Source of the DNA: Pelagophyceae sp. CCMP2097
Taxonomy: Eukaryota; Sar; Pelagophyceae
Length of the DNA: 12,001 bases
Assembly: GCA_026770575.1 (NCBI GenBank)
Contig: MU657580.1
Span: 1 to 12,001, forward strand
Direction of reading: 5' to 3'
In this document: one piece after another, positions 1-8,457 of the stretch
Numbering within the stretch: the first letter of the stretch is position 1
Layout: each line of letters begins with the position of its first letter
Notes under the pieces: generated by a model
The model's input: only the letters and a program-made list of their open reading frames with translations
Told to the model about the DNA's origin: nothing
Database searches by the model: none
Translations under genes and position numbers: made by a program

Positions 1-1
1 G

Positions 2-1662
2 GTTTGCCACTCGGGCGCCCACTCGGGCGCCCACTCGGGCTCGGACTCGGAGAGCTTCGACTCTGACGACGACGCTTTTGCGCGCAACCCGCGCAAGCGC
101 TTCAAGGGCCGCGCCAAGTTCCGCGAGTTCGGCGCGATTGGCGGCAAAGTAGGAAGAAAGCTCGGGGAGAACAAGTTTATGGTGCGCCTCCGCAAGCGCC
201 AAACGCGCCTAGACGCCATAAATAGGCGCAGCTGTCGCCGAACTCGCGCAGCGTGTGCAAGGAGCTCAGCTGCCGCGCGCCCATCGCGCACCACGAACTC
301 CGGCTGGGCAAGCAGTCGCCGTCCATCACGGGCCACGCCAAGAGAATCAGCTGGTTCCACGTCGGCTGCATCTTCCGCGGCTTCCGGCGCATGTCGTACT
401 GCACCAAGACCATCGATTCGCTAGACGACGTCCAGTGTGTGGCGCCGCTGCGCAGACTAACCGACGAGCAGAAATGCCACGTGCGTCCGCTTTTCAAAAG
501 TTTCAAATGCCAAAGCGACACGACGCAAACGCGCGCAGGTCGTCTCGCACATCCAGGAGCATCTCGCGCGCCGTGCGCAGGCGGCGTCCTTATCGCGGGC
601 GCCGTGCGGTTCCGCAGAGGGCCCGGGGCTTTTCAAGACTAGGGGTCACCTTCCAAAGTGGTGCCTTTGTCGGCCTCAGCCGCTTTTGCGGAGCGCCGTC
701 TCTGCCCTGGGGCCTTTCGAGGCTCGACTCGCCGCCCTAGGCAAGGAGCGCGAGAAGAACCAGCGGACTTACGAGCCCGCGGCGTCGGTGGACGGCAAGA
801 AGGTCGAGATCGCTCCAGAACTCCTCGACAACTTCCAATGGCGCGCCACCGGAGCCCCAGCGGACACCCGGGCACCCTCGATGGACGCGGACCCTTTCCC
901 CTCGGCCGGCGCCCTTTGACCCGGTCCGGCGGCTGCCTCTGACAGCGTGCCTCTAGGTGGACCGAGGGCGTGCGCTGGATGTCGCCAAAGGTCATGCGGC
1001 GCTTCGAGGCGGAGGCGGAAGCGGAAGCCGAGGCGCTGCGCGCCGCGGACGCCGCCGCGCCGGCGGTGGCCGTCAAGGCGGAGGGCGAGGCCGGCGCGTC
1101 GGGCGAGGGCGGCGCTTCGTCGTCAGACGACTCCGAGGCCGGTGAGGCGAGCGCCGACGACGGCGACGCATCGGTGGGCGCGCCGCCGCCGGCGCGGCGG
1201 CCGCGCGCATGCCACTCGCGGCCGCGGGCGGACACGGCGGCCGCGCTCGACGCCTGCCGCGCCGCCGACGCACCGCGGGGCGACGCGCCGCCGCAGGTGC
1301 TCAAGCGCGCGCGGACCGCGACCGCGCCGCGCAGCCGCGACGCGCAGACGAAGAAGCGCGGCGCGCGGCAAAACGCCGTCGACGGCTGCGACAGCGCCGC
1401 CCGCGCGTCCGCGGCCTGCGCGCCCGCGGACGCCGCGGCGCCGTCGGAGTGGCTGCGGCGCTCCCCGGCGGCGGCGGCGGCGGCGGCGTCGCCGTTCAAG
1501 CACCTGCTAGCGAAGCTCGACGCGCCGCGCCCAGTGATGGACCCGTTTTGGGTGAACGACGTTCCGTGGAACGCCTTTTTCGACGAAGACCAAAATCTCG
1601 ACCGCGAGCACGCCCACGTCCTCAACGCCCTCCTCCGGGACGCCGCGGAACTCGACCGCTGA
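2..1662 (+). CDS. PARP-type zinc-finger protein (5' partial, five exons)
   Basis: Proposed exons are <2-148, 232-480, 539-608, 741-840 and 957-1662, giving 423 residues of a 5'-truncated protein ending in TGA. Visible residues 1-49 are Ser/Asp-rich then basic. Residues 58-125 form a PARP-type zinc finger: C58, C63, the stretch PIAHHELRLGKQ, the stretch SWFHVGC with H92 and C95, then a TKTIDSLDD-like segment. C63 to H92 has the family spacing of 28, but the first pair is C-x4-C rather than the usual C-x2-C. After the finger come a KKVEIAPELLDNFQ segment and WTEGVRWMSPKVMRRFE, then a long acidic, Ala-rich and basic low-complexity region. The C-terminus is conserved-looking (FWVNDVPWNAFFDED). 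In PARP1 and DNA ligase III this finger binds DNA nicks, so a nuclear DNA- or chromatin-binding role is inferred. No catalytic domain is visible. Introns 149-231, 481-538 and 609-740 are GT-AG. The fourth (841-956) appears to be GC-AG. A GT alternative at 784 would delete the LLDNFQ segment. Confidence 0.72.
7..40 (+). repeat. 12-bp coding tandem repeat
   Basis: The unit CCACTCGGGCGC occurs 2.8 times in a row. It encodes an HSGA-like repeat near the visible N-terminus of the zinc-finger protein. A length that is a multiple of three keeps the frame, so copy number could vary between strains. Confidence 0.8.
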
Positions 1663-2179
1663 CCGACGCCCGCCCCTTGCCTTGCCTTGGCCCCAACGGA
1701 CGCGCGCCGCCTCGCCGCGGCGCAAGAACCGCCTGCCGTCTTCGACGCGCACAACACCCTGTTCCAACCCGAAGCAGTGCGCGGGCGAGTGTCTCCACTC
1801 GCCCGCGCACTCCGTGCCTCGCGCGCATCTGCCGTGCGCCATAACTTCGAGCCATTTTCCGATCGATACGCCGCACGGGTCGGATAGTTCTTGTGTCCGA
1901 TTGACTCAGACGATGGAGCTTCTTCTTCTTCTATTACTAACTCTAGAGTATGCACTCCACTGAGAGGCTGCTGCTCGGGCACCCGATCTGAGGTGCGCGT
2001 CGATCAATTAAAATAAAATGGAACGAGCGCCGTGCATTCGCTGCTGCCGGGCGGGGCCGGGAGCTGGAGCGGCGCGCGTCTTTCTGGCGTGGTCGAGATT
2101 CAAAAAAGGTGTCGCCGACTGCCTCCGGCCCAATTTTGAATTTGGCTCGCGAGACTCTGGCTCGTCGCGGCGTGGCGGC
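1663..2179. other. intergenic region between zinc-finger gene and SSRP1
   Basis: These 517 nt hold no supported gene. They contain the 16-bp hairpin at 1776-1811, a pyrimidine-rich run near 1918-1930, an AATAAA hexamer at 2012-2017 that could be a poly-A signal of the upstream gene, and a CCAAT motif at 2130-2134, about 46 nt before the SSRP1 ATG, within an imperfect palindrome (2130-2145). The last two are short motifs and weak evidence by themselves. Confidence 0.5.
1776..1811 (+). terminator. perfect 16-bp hairpin in the probable 3' UTR
   Basis: AGTGCGCGGGCGAGTG at 1776-1791 is followed by a TCTC loop and its exact reverse complement at 1796-1811. The hairpin begins 113 nt after the stop codon of the zinc-finger gene, so it probably lies in that transcript's 3' UTR or close to its 3' end. 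Its role (3'-end formation, stability or regulation) is inference. The stem is perfect, but its biological function is unproven. Confidence 0.45.
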
Positions 2180-4958
2180 ATGGCGTCGTTTAGCAACCTG
2201 CGCCTCTTCGGGCACCCGTCGACGGGGACGCTGAGCGTCGGCGAGTCCGAGCTCTCTTGGACGCCGCGGGGGTCGCAGTCCGGCGCCGCCGCGCGCGCCA
2301 CCATCAAGAGCGTCGTCTCCGCCCACTGGACCCTCTTCGGGAAGTACGCCGCCGTCGCGTTCTTAGACAAGGCCCAAGACGTCCTCCTGCGCGTCGATGG
2401 CTTCTCGTCAGTCCCACGCCTCGGGGAGCGGGGGCCCTTTGCGGTCTCCACTTCGCCTCCACTTCGCCTCAATCGCCTCAATCGCAGGAAGCGCGAGCGG
2501 GAGACGGTGGCCGCGGAGCTCCTCCGCGTCGGCATCACGCTCGAGGCCCGCGACTTTGCCAGCAGTGGCGCCAACCGCGGCCACGCAGGCTTTGAAGGCT
2601 CGCGCCTCGTCGTGACGCAGACCGCCGGCGGCGAAGACGACACCGCCGAGAGCAAGAGGTGCGGCCCTGCGCCTGACGAATGAAAGACCGCCCCGCGCGC
2701 TCTTTCGACACAACCGCCGGACGACGCCCGGGGGCGATGCGAGCCTCGGGCCTCTTTTGCCCCGACGCCCGCCGCACTCGACTCGCAGGTTGTTCGACCT
2801 CGACCTGCGCGACGTGACGCAGTGCATCATCCCGGCGGGCGTCGGCGCCAAGGCGGCGGACCCGCGCGAGGCCGCGTCGGGGGACCCGGGCGGGGACCGC
2901 CACCGGCATGAGAGAGAGTCCAGAGGTGTGATGAAACGTCAGGGGGGCTCTCGTCGTGGTCGTCAAAGGCGGCAGTACCGTGACGCCTTTCGTTGCCTAG
3001 GCGCGAGGTGACGATGCAGTTTGTCGAGCACGACACTGGGGACGAGCACGAGCACCAGCTGGTCGAGCTGCGCCTGTACGTGCCGCCCGGCGCGCTATCC
3101 GCGGGCGGCGACGACGAGGACGACGAGGCCGTCGAGGGCTCGACGGCGGCGCAGAAGCTCCAGGCGGCCATCGTGCGCAAGAGCAAATTGCAGCAGGGCG
3201 ACACGGCCGGCGCCGTCCTCGTCTCCTTCGCCGCCGACGACGGCACGTTTCTGCTGCCGCGCGGCCGCTACGGCATCGAGATGTACGCCTCGTTCTTCCG
3301 CAAAGCGCCGGCGCCCGCGAAAAGGACCAGCGACGACGGACCCGCGGGCAGAGGGGCCCGGCGGAGGCGAGGGCGAGGGGCCCGGCGGCGCGCCGGCGCG
3401 CGCTTACGATTTCTTCAGGCATGCACGGCTCGGTGTACGACTACAAGATCCGCTACGAGGACGTCGAGCGCTTCATCCTGCTGCCCAAGACGGACGACGT
3501 GCACTACGTCTTCATCATCTGCCTCGACAAGCCCATCCGCCAGGGCCAGCAGCGGTACCAGCACCTGGTCTGGCAGACGGGCCGCGGCAACACTGCGCTG
3601 GAGCTCAATTTGACCGACGAGGAGATCACGGCGCGCTACGGCGACGCGAGCGGCCTCAAGCCGTCGCTGGACGGGCCGCTGTACCAGCTTGTCGCGCGCG
3701 CGTTCAAGGTCTTGTCTGCGAAGAAGGTGTTTACGACTGGCAAGTTCCGCTCGTTCGACGACCGCCACGCCATCACGTGCTCCTTGAAGGCCAAGACGGG
3801 CCAGCTCTACCCTTTGGAGCGGTCCTTCGTCTTCATCCACCAGCCGACCATGTCGTTGAAGTTTGAGGACGTGGCGTCGGTGGAATTCGAGCGATTCTCG
3901 GGCTACGGGGAAGGCACGGCCACGCGCAACTTCGACCTCCGCGTGCAGATGAAGGCCTCGGGCGGCGAGGCGGCGCGCGAGCACACGTTTACCTCCATCG
4001 AGCGCGCCGAGTACAAGCCTTTGCTCGACTTTTTGAGCTCCAAGGCTCTGAAGATCCGCAACCTGGACCAGACCAAGGCCGCGCGTGAGAAGGACCTCAA
4101 GCAGGCGCTCGGCGACGACGGCGGCGACGACGACGACGACGACGACGCCGTCGACCACTACAAGGCCCAGCTCAAGAAGGGCAAGGGCGACGAGGAGGAG
4201 GGCGCCGAGGACGAGGAGTCTGTGGACGAGGACTTTGACCCCACCGAGAAAAAGGCCGGGTCCGACGGCGGCGACGACGAGGAGGACGACGACGACAGCG
4301 GGCCCGACGGCAGCGATGCCGGCAGCGACGACGAGGCGCCTAAGAAGAATTCGAAAAAGCCGGAGAAAAATGCGGTCAAAAAGGCCCCGCCGGCGAAAAA
4401 GGAGAAGAAGCGGTCGCGCGACGACGACGACGAGTCTGAAGAGGAGGAGGAGGAGGAGGAGGAGAAGCCCAAGAAGAAGGCTGCGGCGAAGAAGCCGGCG
4501 GCGAAGAAGCGGGCGCGCGGCAGCGACGACGACGAGCCGAGCGGCAAAAAGGGAAAGCCCGTGAAGAAGAAGAAGAAGGACCCCAACGCGCCAAAGGGGC
4601 CCAAGTCGTCGTACATCCTCTTCTCCATGGCTAAACGTGAGCCTTTTTCGCTCGAGAGTTTCGCGCGGGCCTGTTTTGCGCGGGCCTTCGGACGGGCTCC
4701 GTTTTCCCCAAATCGTTCCCCCGACGCGCCCCCGCAGGACCCGAGGTGCTCGCGGAGGACTCGTCGCTTGGCATGGGGGACATCTCGAAGAAGATTGGGG
4801 CCATGTGGAAGGAGCTTTCCGAGGACAAGAAGAATCCGTACATTGACGCGGCCAAGAAGGAAAAGGACGCCTACGCCATCGTGCTCAAGGCGTACAAGGC
4901 CAAGCTCAAGGCCGAAGGCAACGACGACGACGACGAGCCCGACGAGGACGAGGACTGA
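2180..4958 (+). CDS. SSRP1: FACT complex subunit SSRP1, six exons, complete
   Basis: Exons 2180-2406, 2488-2658, 2789-2917, 3001-3299, 3419-4636 and 4738-4958 give a 754-residue protein (human SSRP1 is about 710). FACT, with SPT16, remodels H2A-H2B during transcription and replication. The ATG at 2180 opens MASFSNLRLFGHPSTG. The N-terminal domain continues to VDGF, then KRERETVAAELL and GITLEARDF. LPRGRYGIEMYASFFR (exon 4) joins MHGSVYDYKIRYEDVERF (exon 5, from residue 277), followed by DKPIRQGQQRYQHLVWQ, the strongest family signature. An Rtt106-like region runs to about residue 495. Residues about 498-662 are alternating acidic and Lys-rich runs. The HMG box (about 663-735) starts DPNAPKGPKSSYILFSMAKR, is split by intron 5 and continues PEVLAEDSSLGMGDISKKIG. 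The tail is acidic. Introns 1, 2, 3 and 5 are GT-AG, four of the five introns are phase 2-like or phase 1, and intron 4 is GC-AG. The intron 3 donor (2918) is the least sure; 2876 would drop 14 residues. Confidence 0.93.
3300..3418 (+). other. GC-AG intron 4 of SSRP1
   Basis: The exons on either side must join as SFFR|MHG to fit the SSRP1 family. Between the end of exon 4 and the acceptor TTCTTCAG (ending 3418) there is no GT dinucleotide at all, and the two nearest upstream GTs (3283, 3292) are in the wrong phase. The donor C|GCAAAG at 3300 restores an Arg codon and the frame. This is the best-supported non-canonical splice site in the window and makes the other two proposed GC donors more credible. 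Confidence 0.8.
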
Positions 4959-5153
4959 GCAAAAGGCCGCGCGGACCAGAGGGACCGGCCGCGCCTGTCG
5001 ACGTACTAACGCACGCTCCGTCTCAAGCACTCGCGGGGGATGTCGGGCCGACTCCGCTCCGGCCACTACAGAGTGGCTTTGATGCGACGGTGCCGAGTCG
5101 CGCTGCTCCCGGCCGTCGCGATGGCGTAGACGAAAAGTGCTTTAGGGCAGCGG
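4959..5153. other. convergent intergenic spacer
   Basis: The stop codons of SSRP1 (plus) and the TEX9-like gene (minus) are 195 nt apart, so both 3' UTRs must lie in or overlap this spacer. I see no AATAAA hexamer, hairpin or other gene here. Overlapping antisense 3' ends are possible. Confidence 0.6.
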
Positions 5154-6668
5154 TCACTTGCTCTTTGGTTGTGTCTCTTGGTCCCAGGAGACGACCTTGA
5201 TAAACTCGTCCTCGGTGAACGCGAGGAGGCGCGCGGCCTGCGCGGCGGTGTCGGGTCGGCAGGGCCGTCGTGCTTCGCGGGCGCACCTCCATGTGGATCT
5301 TTTGTCGTTTGAGGACGTCGATAAGCTTGAGCTGCTTGCGAAACGCCGCCAGGAGCTCCGTCTTCTGCCGGTCCGACTTGCCTAGCGCGGCGCTCAAAGG
5401 CGGTCGCGCCGCCCGGTTCTATATATTCGTTCGACGGCCGCGAGTCTTTCCCGCCACGAAGACGCTTCGGATGCCGCCCCCGCTGTTTTTGCGCGTTTTC
5501 CCGGATTCGGCGCGGCGAATCGCGGAGCTGGACCTCGAGCTTGTCTCGGCTCTGCCGCTGGTCGTCGGCCTGGTCGCGGAGCGCGCCGCGCTCGCGGTCG
5601 AGGAGCGTGCGGGCCTTGTCCGCGGCCTCGACGGCGCGCTGGAGGCGCACGTCGCCCGCGGTGCCGTTGCCCCGCGCCTGGGCCGACTCGCGCTTCGTCT
5701 CGCGCACGGCGCGCTCCGACGCCGCCGCTAGATGCCGCAGCGACGCCGCCTCGGCCTCGGCCTCGCCCTTGGACCGCGCACTCCGCTCCGCCGCCTGCAA
5801 ACGGGCGCGTCGACGCTTGGGTGGCGCGTCGACGCAATGGCGCGACACCGCGGGCGACGCACGGTTCGGAGCGCGACGACCTCGCGCGTGAGGATTTTGT
5901 GGTCCCGGTCCGACTTCTCAAGCGCGGCCTCGGCGGCCGCGGCGCGCCGCTCCGCCGCCGCCGCGCGCGCCGTCGCCTCGGTGAGCGATTCCTGCAGCGC
6001 GCGGACGCGCGCCTTGCGGTAGCGCGCCGCCGCGTCGCCGCCAAGCTGCGGCGTCCCCCGCGGCGATGCCGCGCCGTCGCCGCCCGGCGGCCGCGGCGGG
6101 CTCGCCGCGCCCTCGGCGCCGCCCGCGCCGTCTTCGTCGTCGAAGCTGTCGGCGTCCTCTTCGAGGCGCGCCGACCGCCAACGCGTCTTGCCCTCGCGCG
6201 GCGGCTCGGCCGCGCGCTGCGCCGCCGGCGCGGGCGCGGCGGCCGCGGGCGCGGCGGCCTCGGGCGCCCGCCGCGGCGGTGCCGGCTCGTCGGGGCCTCG
6301 GGTCTCGGGCGCCGGCCGCCGCGCGCCGCGGCCCGCGAGGAGCAGCTCCTCCTTGCGCTGCAGCTCGAGCATGTAATCCACATCCTATGTACTGTAGTCG
6401 ACATCCTGCGCGCGGCCTCGACGACGCACGCGACGCGCTGCGCCGCGACGGACGGGCGATGAGGGGAACACTGGGGGCGCGCACCGAGACGACGTCTGGC
6501 AGCGCCGAGTCGATGGCGGCGTTGGCGCGGCGCCTAGGCGTGTTCGACGCCTCGCCTTTTGGACGGCCCTTAGCGAATGACGCAGCGGCGGTACAGGGCT
6601 TCCTCGCGCGCGGCGAGCGCGTCGTACTCCCGCTCCCCGAACGAGTCGTCCAACGACGCAGAGTCCAT
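5154..6668 (-). CDS. TEX9: TEX9-like coiled-coil protein, six exons, complete
   Basis: Minus-strand exons are 6668-6595, 6533-6485, 6384-5863, 5794-5524, 5381-5287 and 5237-5154, giving 364 residues (human TEX9 about 390). The start MDSASLDDSFGEREYDALAA leads into RRANAAIDSALPDVVS (a 49-nt exon) and DVDYMLELQRKEELLL. Residues about 60-160 are Pro/Ala-rich and disordered. From about 165 a Glu/Arg/Ala-rich coiled coil includes DVRLQRAVEAADKA, like the vertebrate VRLNRALEEAEK stretch. The diagnostic C-terminus is [19 protein letters not shown] joined across a 49-nt intron to AARLLAFTEDEFIKVVSW; vertebrate TEX9 has the near-identical [21 protein letters not shown] segment. TEX9 family members are linked to centriolar satellites and cilia, which suggests a flagellate host; this is family knowledge. 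Introns are 6534-6594, 6385-6484, 5795-5862, 5382-5523 and 5238-5286. The fourth appears GC-AG; a GT donor at 5463 would add about 20 basic residues. The third could alternatively start at 5880, removing six residues. Confidence 0.85.
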
Positions 6669-6839
6669 GTTATACGGTTGAGTCCGTCGAAAACGAACAA
6701 TGGGGAGGACAACGACTTTTTTTGTGAGGTAGGACAATGGGACAGAGGATCGTGGTGAAGTGACAGTTCCCTTCACGTCGCGCCAACGTGGCTCGGGACT
6801 CGTTGGCCGTGGATGCCACCGTTATCGCCTTAAATTGCG
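6669..6839. other. 5' flank of the TEX9-like gene
   Basis: This stretch should contain the promoter and 5' UTR of the minus-strand TEX9-like gene. It has a run of seven A on the minus strand (6717-6723 on the plus strand as T) about 50 nt upstream of the ATG, and no clear TATA box. Nothing else is recognisable. Confidence 0.4.
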
Positions 6840-7310
6840 GTTCAAAGTCGGGTAATACTAATGTTATTCCTACATGAGTCTCGGAAGGAAATTCCCCCTT
6901 TTTGGAAAAAGCCCCTAGGTACCGACCGATCCCGTCTGTAAAACGAGAAAATTGATTTTTGGCCGAATCAAATCTGCTTTAATCGCTTTTCCCAACAAAT
7001 AATACGTGGATCGAATATAATCTTGAGGAAGATGTAAATGCGAAGTTGATTCAAGAATTGATTAAGAAAAATATTTCTAATTTTGTTGATTTCTTTTTCA
7101 ATCGATTTGCATTGCGATCGGAATTTAATCTGATCTGATTGCAAATCAATAATGAAAACCCGCCGTCGTCCGGTGTGATGCGAACGGACCTCGTCTGCCA
7201 GTGGGAGGAGCGCCGATTCACCGGCAGTGTCTACAAATCGAGCTTGTAAAGACAAAATATTGAATGCAAATACCAAAATTTTAAGCAAATACAGGGTTCA
7301 AAAAGCCAAA
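6840..7310. other. AT-rich island of unknown origin
   Basis: Base composition drops abruptly from the GC-rich gene region to a clearly AT-rich block with many A/T runs. A 106-codon minus-strand frame (7288-6968) starts with MLKILVFAFNILSLQARFV. A plus-strand frame without ATG inside the same stretch encodes TWIEYNLEEDVNAKLIQELI. I recognise neither. An imperfect inverted repeat (15 of 19 positions) lies around 7100-7150. Possible explanations are organelle DNA in the nucleus, a decayed transposon or an AT-rich regulatory spacer. The sequence alone does not decide. Confidence 0.4.
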
Positions 7311-7429
7311 CTTACCTCCCTCATTTAGTGCACGCGCCGGCGCCTATACCTCCCGGGGACCGGCGTGCGCGCTGAAGTGGAGTGCGGATCGACGGTCACA
7401 GCCCGCGCCCCAAGAACGCTGCATCTTTC

Positions 7430-7529
7430 GCTTCAGCAGTTGGACAACAACTGCCGGAGCGGTCGTCGGTGCTAATTTGAATCGGAAGGGTGTGCCAAGC
7501 TGCCCCCGTGACTGTTGAACTGCTGAAGC
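7430..7529 (-). ncRNA. candidate structured RNA (long closing stem)
   Basis: Read on the minus strand, GCTTCAGCAGTT (7529-7518) pairs perfectly with AACTGCTGAAGC (7441-7430). After a three-base bulge (TCC) the helix continues with CAACA (7517-7513) against TGTTG (7449-7445). That is 17 base pairs closing a domain of about 60 nt. A TATATATA box at 7557-7564 sits 28 nt upstream of the helix in this orientation, a normal TATA-to-start distance. I could not match it to U1, U2, U4, U5, U6, tRNA or SRP RNA. It could instead be a short foldback element. Confidence 0.35.
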
Positions 7530-7554
7530 CAGAGGTGGGCCCCAGTTCCAAGCC

Positions 7555-7566
7555 CCTATATATAGG
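7555..7566 (-). promoter_or_regulatory. TATA-like palindrome
   Basis: CCTATATATAGG is a perfect 12-bp palindrome containing TATATATA, so the motif itself gives no direction. The structured segment at 7430-7529 begins 28 nt downstream on the minus strand. On the plus strand, a GCGCTT/AAGCGC hairpin lies at 7584-7597. Confidence 0.35.
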
Positions 7567-7859
7567 TCCCATGTGAATACCACGCGCTTTTAAGCGCTGG
7601 GGCCGATGGAGGATCCGTCGACGGTCCCTCGACGGCGCGCCGAGCCACCGAGATTTAGGGCAGATCGGTCGCTCGCCATGTGGTGCGTCGACCCCCCCGG
7701 AATTGTGGACTTCCCACGACGCGCTTGCAAATGGGACTCCATACAAAATCAGGCGACGATTCTGGCTACATCAGAGGCTGCAGAGCACTAAAACAGTTTG
7801 ATTACATGTAAAGGCTTCATAGGTTATGGGCTCCTTAAAGTTGGTTTTGGGCCCTTGTT

Positions 7860-8165
7860 GACCGTGGCGGCGGCCATGGAGCCTCTTGGCACTGCCGGCG
7901 GCTGAGCGCGGTCGTGCGGGGCGTCGCGCGTCCGCGCGGACCCGGCGAGCAAGGCGGCGTCGATGCGACAGGTGTCGGCGGCGGCGCGCGCCGTCGCTCG
8001 CGTCACCGTCGCTCGCGTTGCCGCCGTTCGCGTTGCCGCCGTCCGCGCCTCGGCGCGCGTCGTCCGCGCCGAGGCGCGCGCCGCCGCTCGAGTCGCCGCT
8101 CATGTCGTCGCCGACCGCGTTGCCGCCGGCCAAGTGGCGCGCTTCGGCTTCAGATTCGCGCGCGG
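7860..8165. repeat. GC-rich low-complexity block with hairpin
   Basis: The block contains imperfect repeats of a CGTTGCCGCC-type unit (about 8014-8050) and a perfect 14-bp inverted repeat, CGCGCCTCGGCGCG at 8044-8057 against 8065-8078, with a 7-nt loop. A minus-strand frame through it (8295-7771) encodes a low-complexity GGNANGGNASDGDASDG stretch. It has no recognisable domain and its ends run into AT-rich repeats, so I do not call it a gene. Confidence 0.45.
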
Positions 8166-8169
8166 CTTG

Positions 8170-8300
8170 ATAGACCGCAAATACCGCAGTTTGTCGGAGC
8201 GGCCATCCCGTAACGCCTTCGACACGATTATACGAATACCGCAAATGGAGTATTGCGGTATGGCCGTTGGGAGACCTTAAGGCCGCAGACCGCAATCCTT
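8170..8300. repeat. cluster of ACCGCAA repeats with hairpin
   Basis: The motif ACCGCA(A) or its complement occurs repeatedly (near 8172, 8180, 8238, 8253 and 8289). ATACCGCAA at 8236-8244 and TTGCGGTAT at 8253-8261 form a perfect 9-bp hairpin with an 8-nt loop. This looks like the remains of a small palindromic repeat element. Confidence 0.45.
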
Positions 8301-8382
8301 ATAGAGAAAAAAAAACCGTATATTCAGGCTCTTAGGAGCGAAGTTAAGTATTTTTTCGAGCCTGATACGAAAAGCTTTTTTG

Positions 8383-8445
8383 AGGACCCGAAGGGTCCTT
8401 GCCGTTTAATCAACGTCAGTTTATGGCAAGGGTCCTTCGGGTCCT
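8383..8445. repeat. nested hairpin
   Basis: The left arm 8383-8403 and right arm 8425-8445 are reverse complements at 19 of 21 positions around a 21-nt loop. Each arm also carries an internal GGACCCGAAGGGTCC-like self-palindrome, so a cruciform or two alternative folds are possible. It is flanked by AT-rich sequence with no gene. Confidence 0.6.
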
Positions 8446-8457
8446 TTGATTGAAGGA

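Larger units (their letters stand above)
7311..7859. other. non-coding spacer with TATA box and hairpins
   Basis: Apart from the structured segment and the TATA palindrome, this stretch contains a CCGTCGACGG palindrome near 7616-7625 followed by a partial copy (CCTCGACGG), and no convincing gene. The longest frames here are not conserved-looking and overlap each other on the minus strand. Confidence 0.4.

Noticed and set aside
639..1982. 447-codon minus-strand frame opposite the zinc-finger gene
   Set aside because: It is the antisense shadow of GC-rich coding sequence, made of Ala/Arg/Ser low complexity with no domain, and it crosses the introns of a well-supported plus-strand gene.
2018..2179. 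Upstream in-frame ATG of SSRP1 at 2018
   Set aside because: It would add 54 residues unlike any FACT N-terminus; the ATG at 2180 gives the expected family start.
4158..5066. Long Ser-rich minus-strand frame opposite the SSRP1 tail
   Set aside because: It mirrors the GAC/GAG/AAG repeats encoding the acidic and basic tail; poly-Ser and poly-Phe are the antisense of those repeats.
6968..7288. 106-codon minus-strand frame in the AT-rich island as a gene
   Set aside because: It has no family resemblance I can name and a competing plus-strand frame overlaps it; kept only as part of the island description.
7771..8295. 174-codon minus-strand frame with GGNA/SDGDA repeats
   Set aside because: It is low-complexity, spans repeat clusters at both ends and has no recognisable domain, so coding status is not supported.
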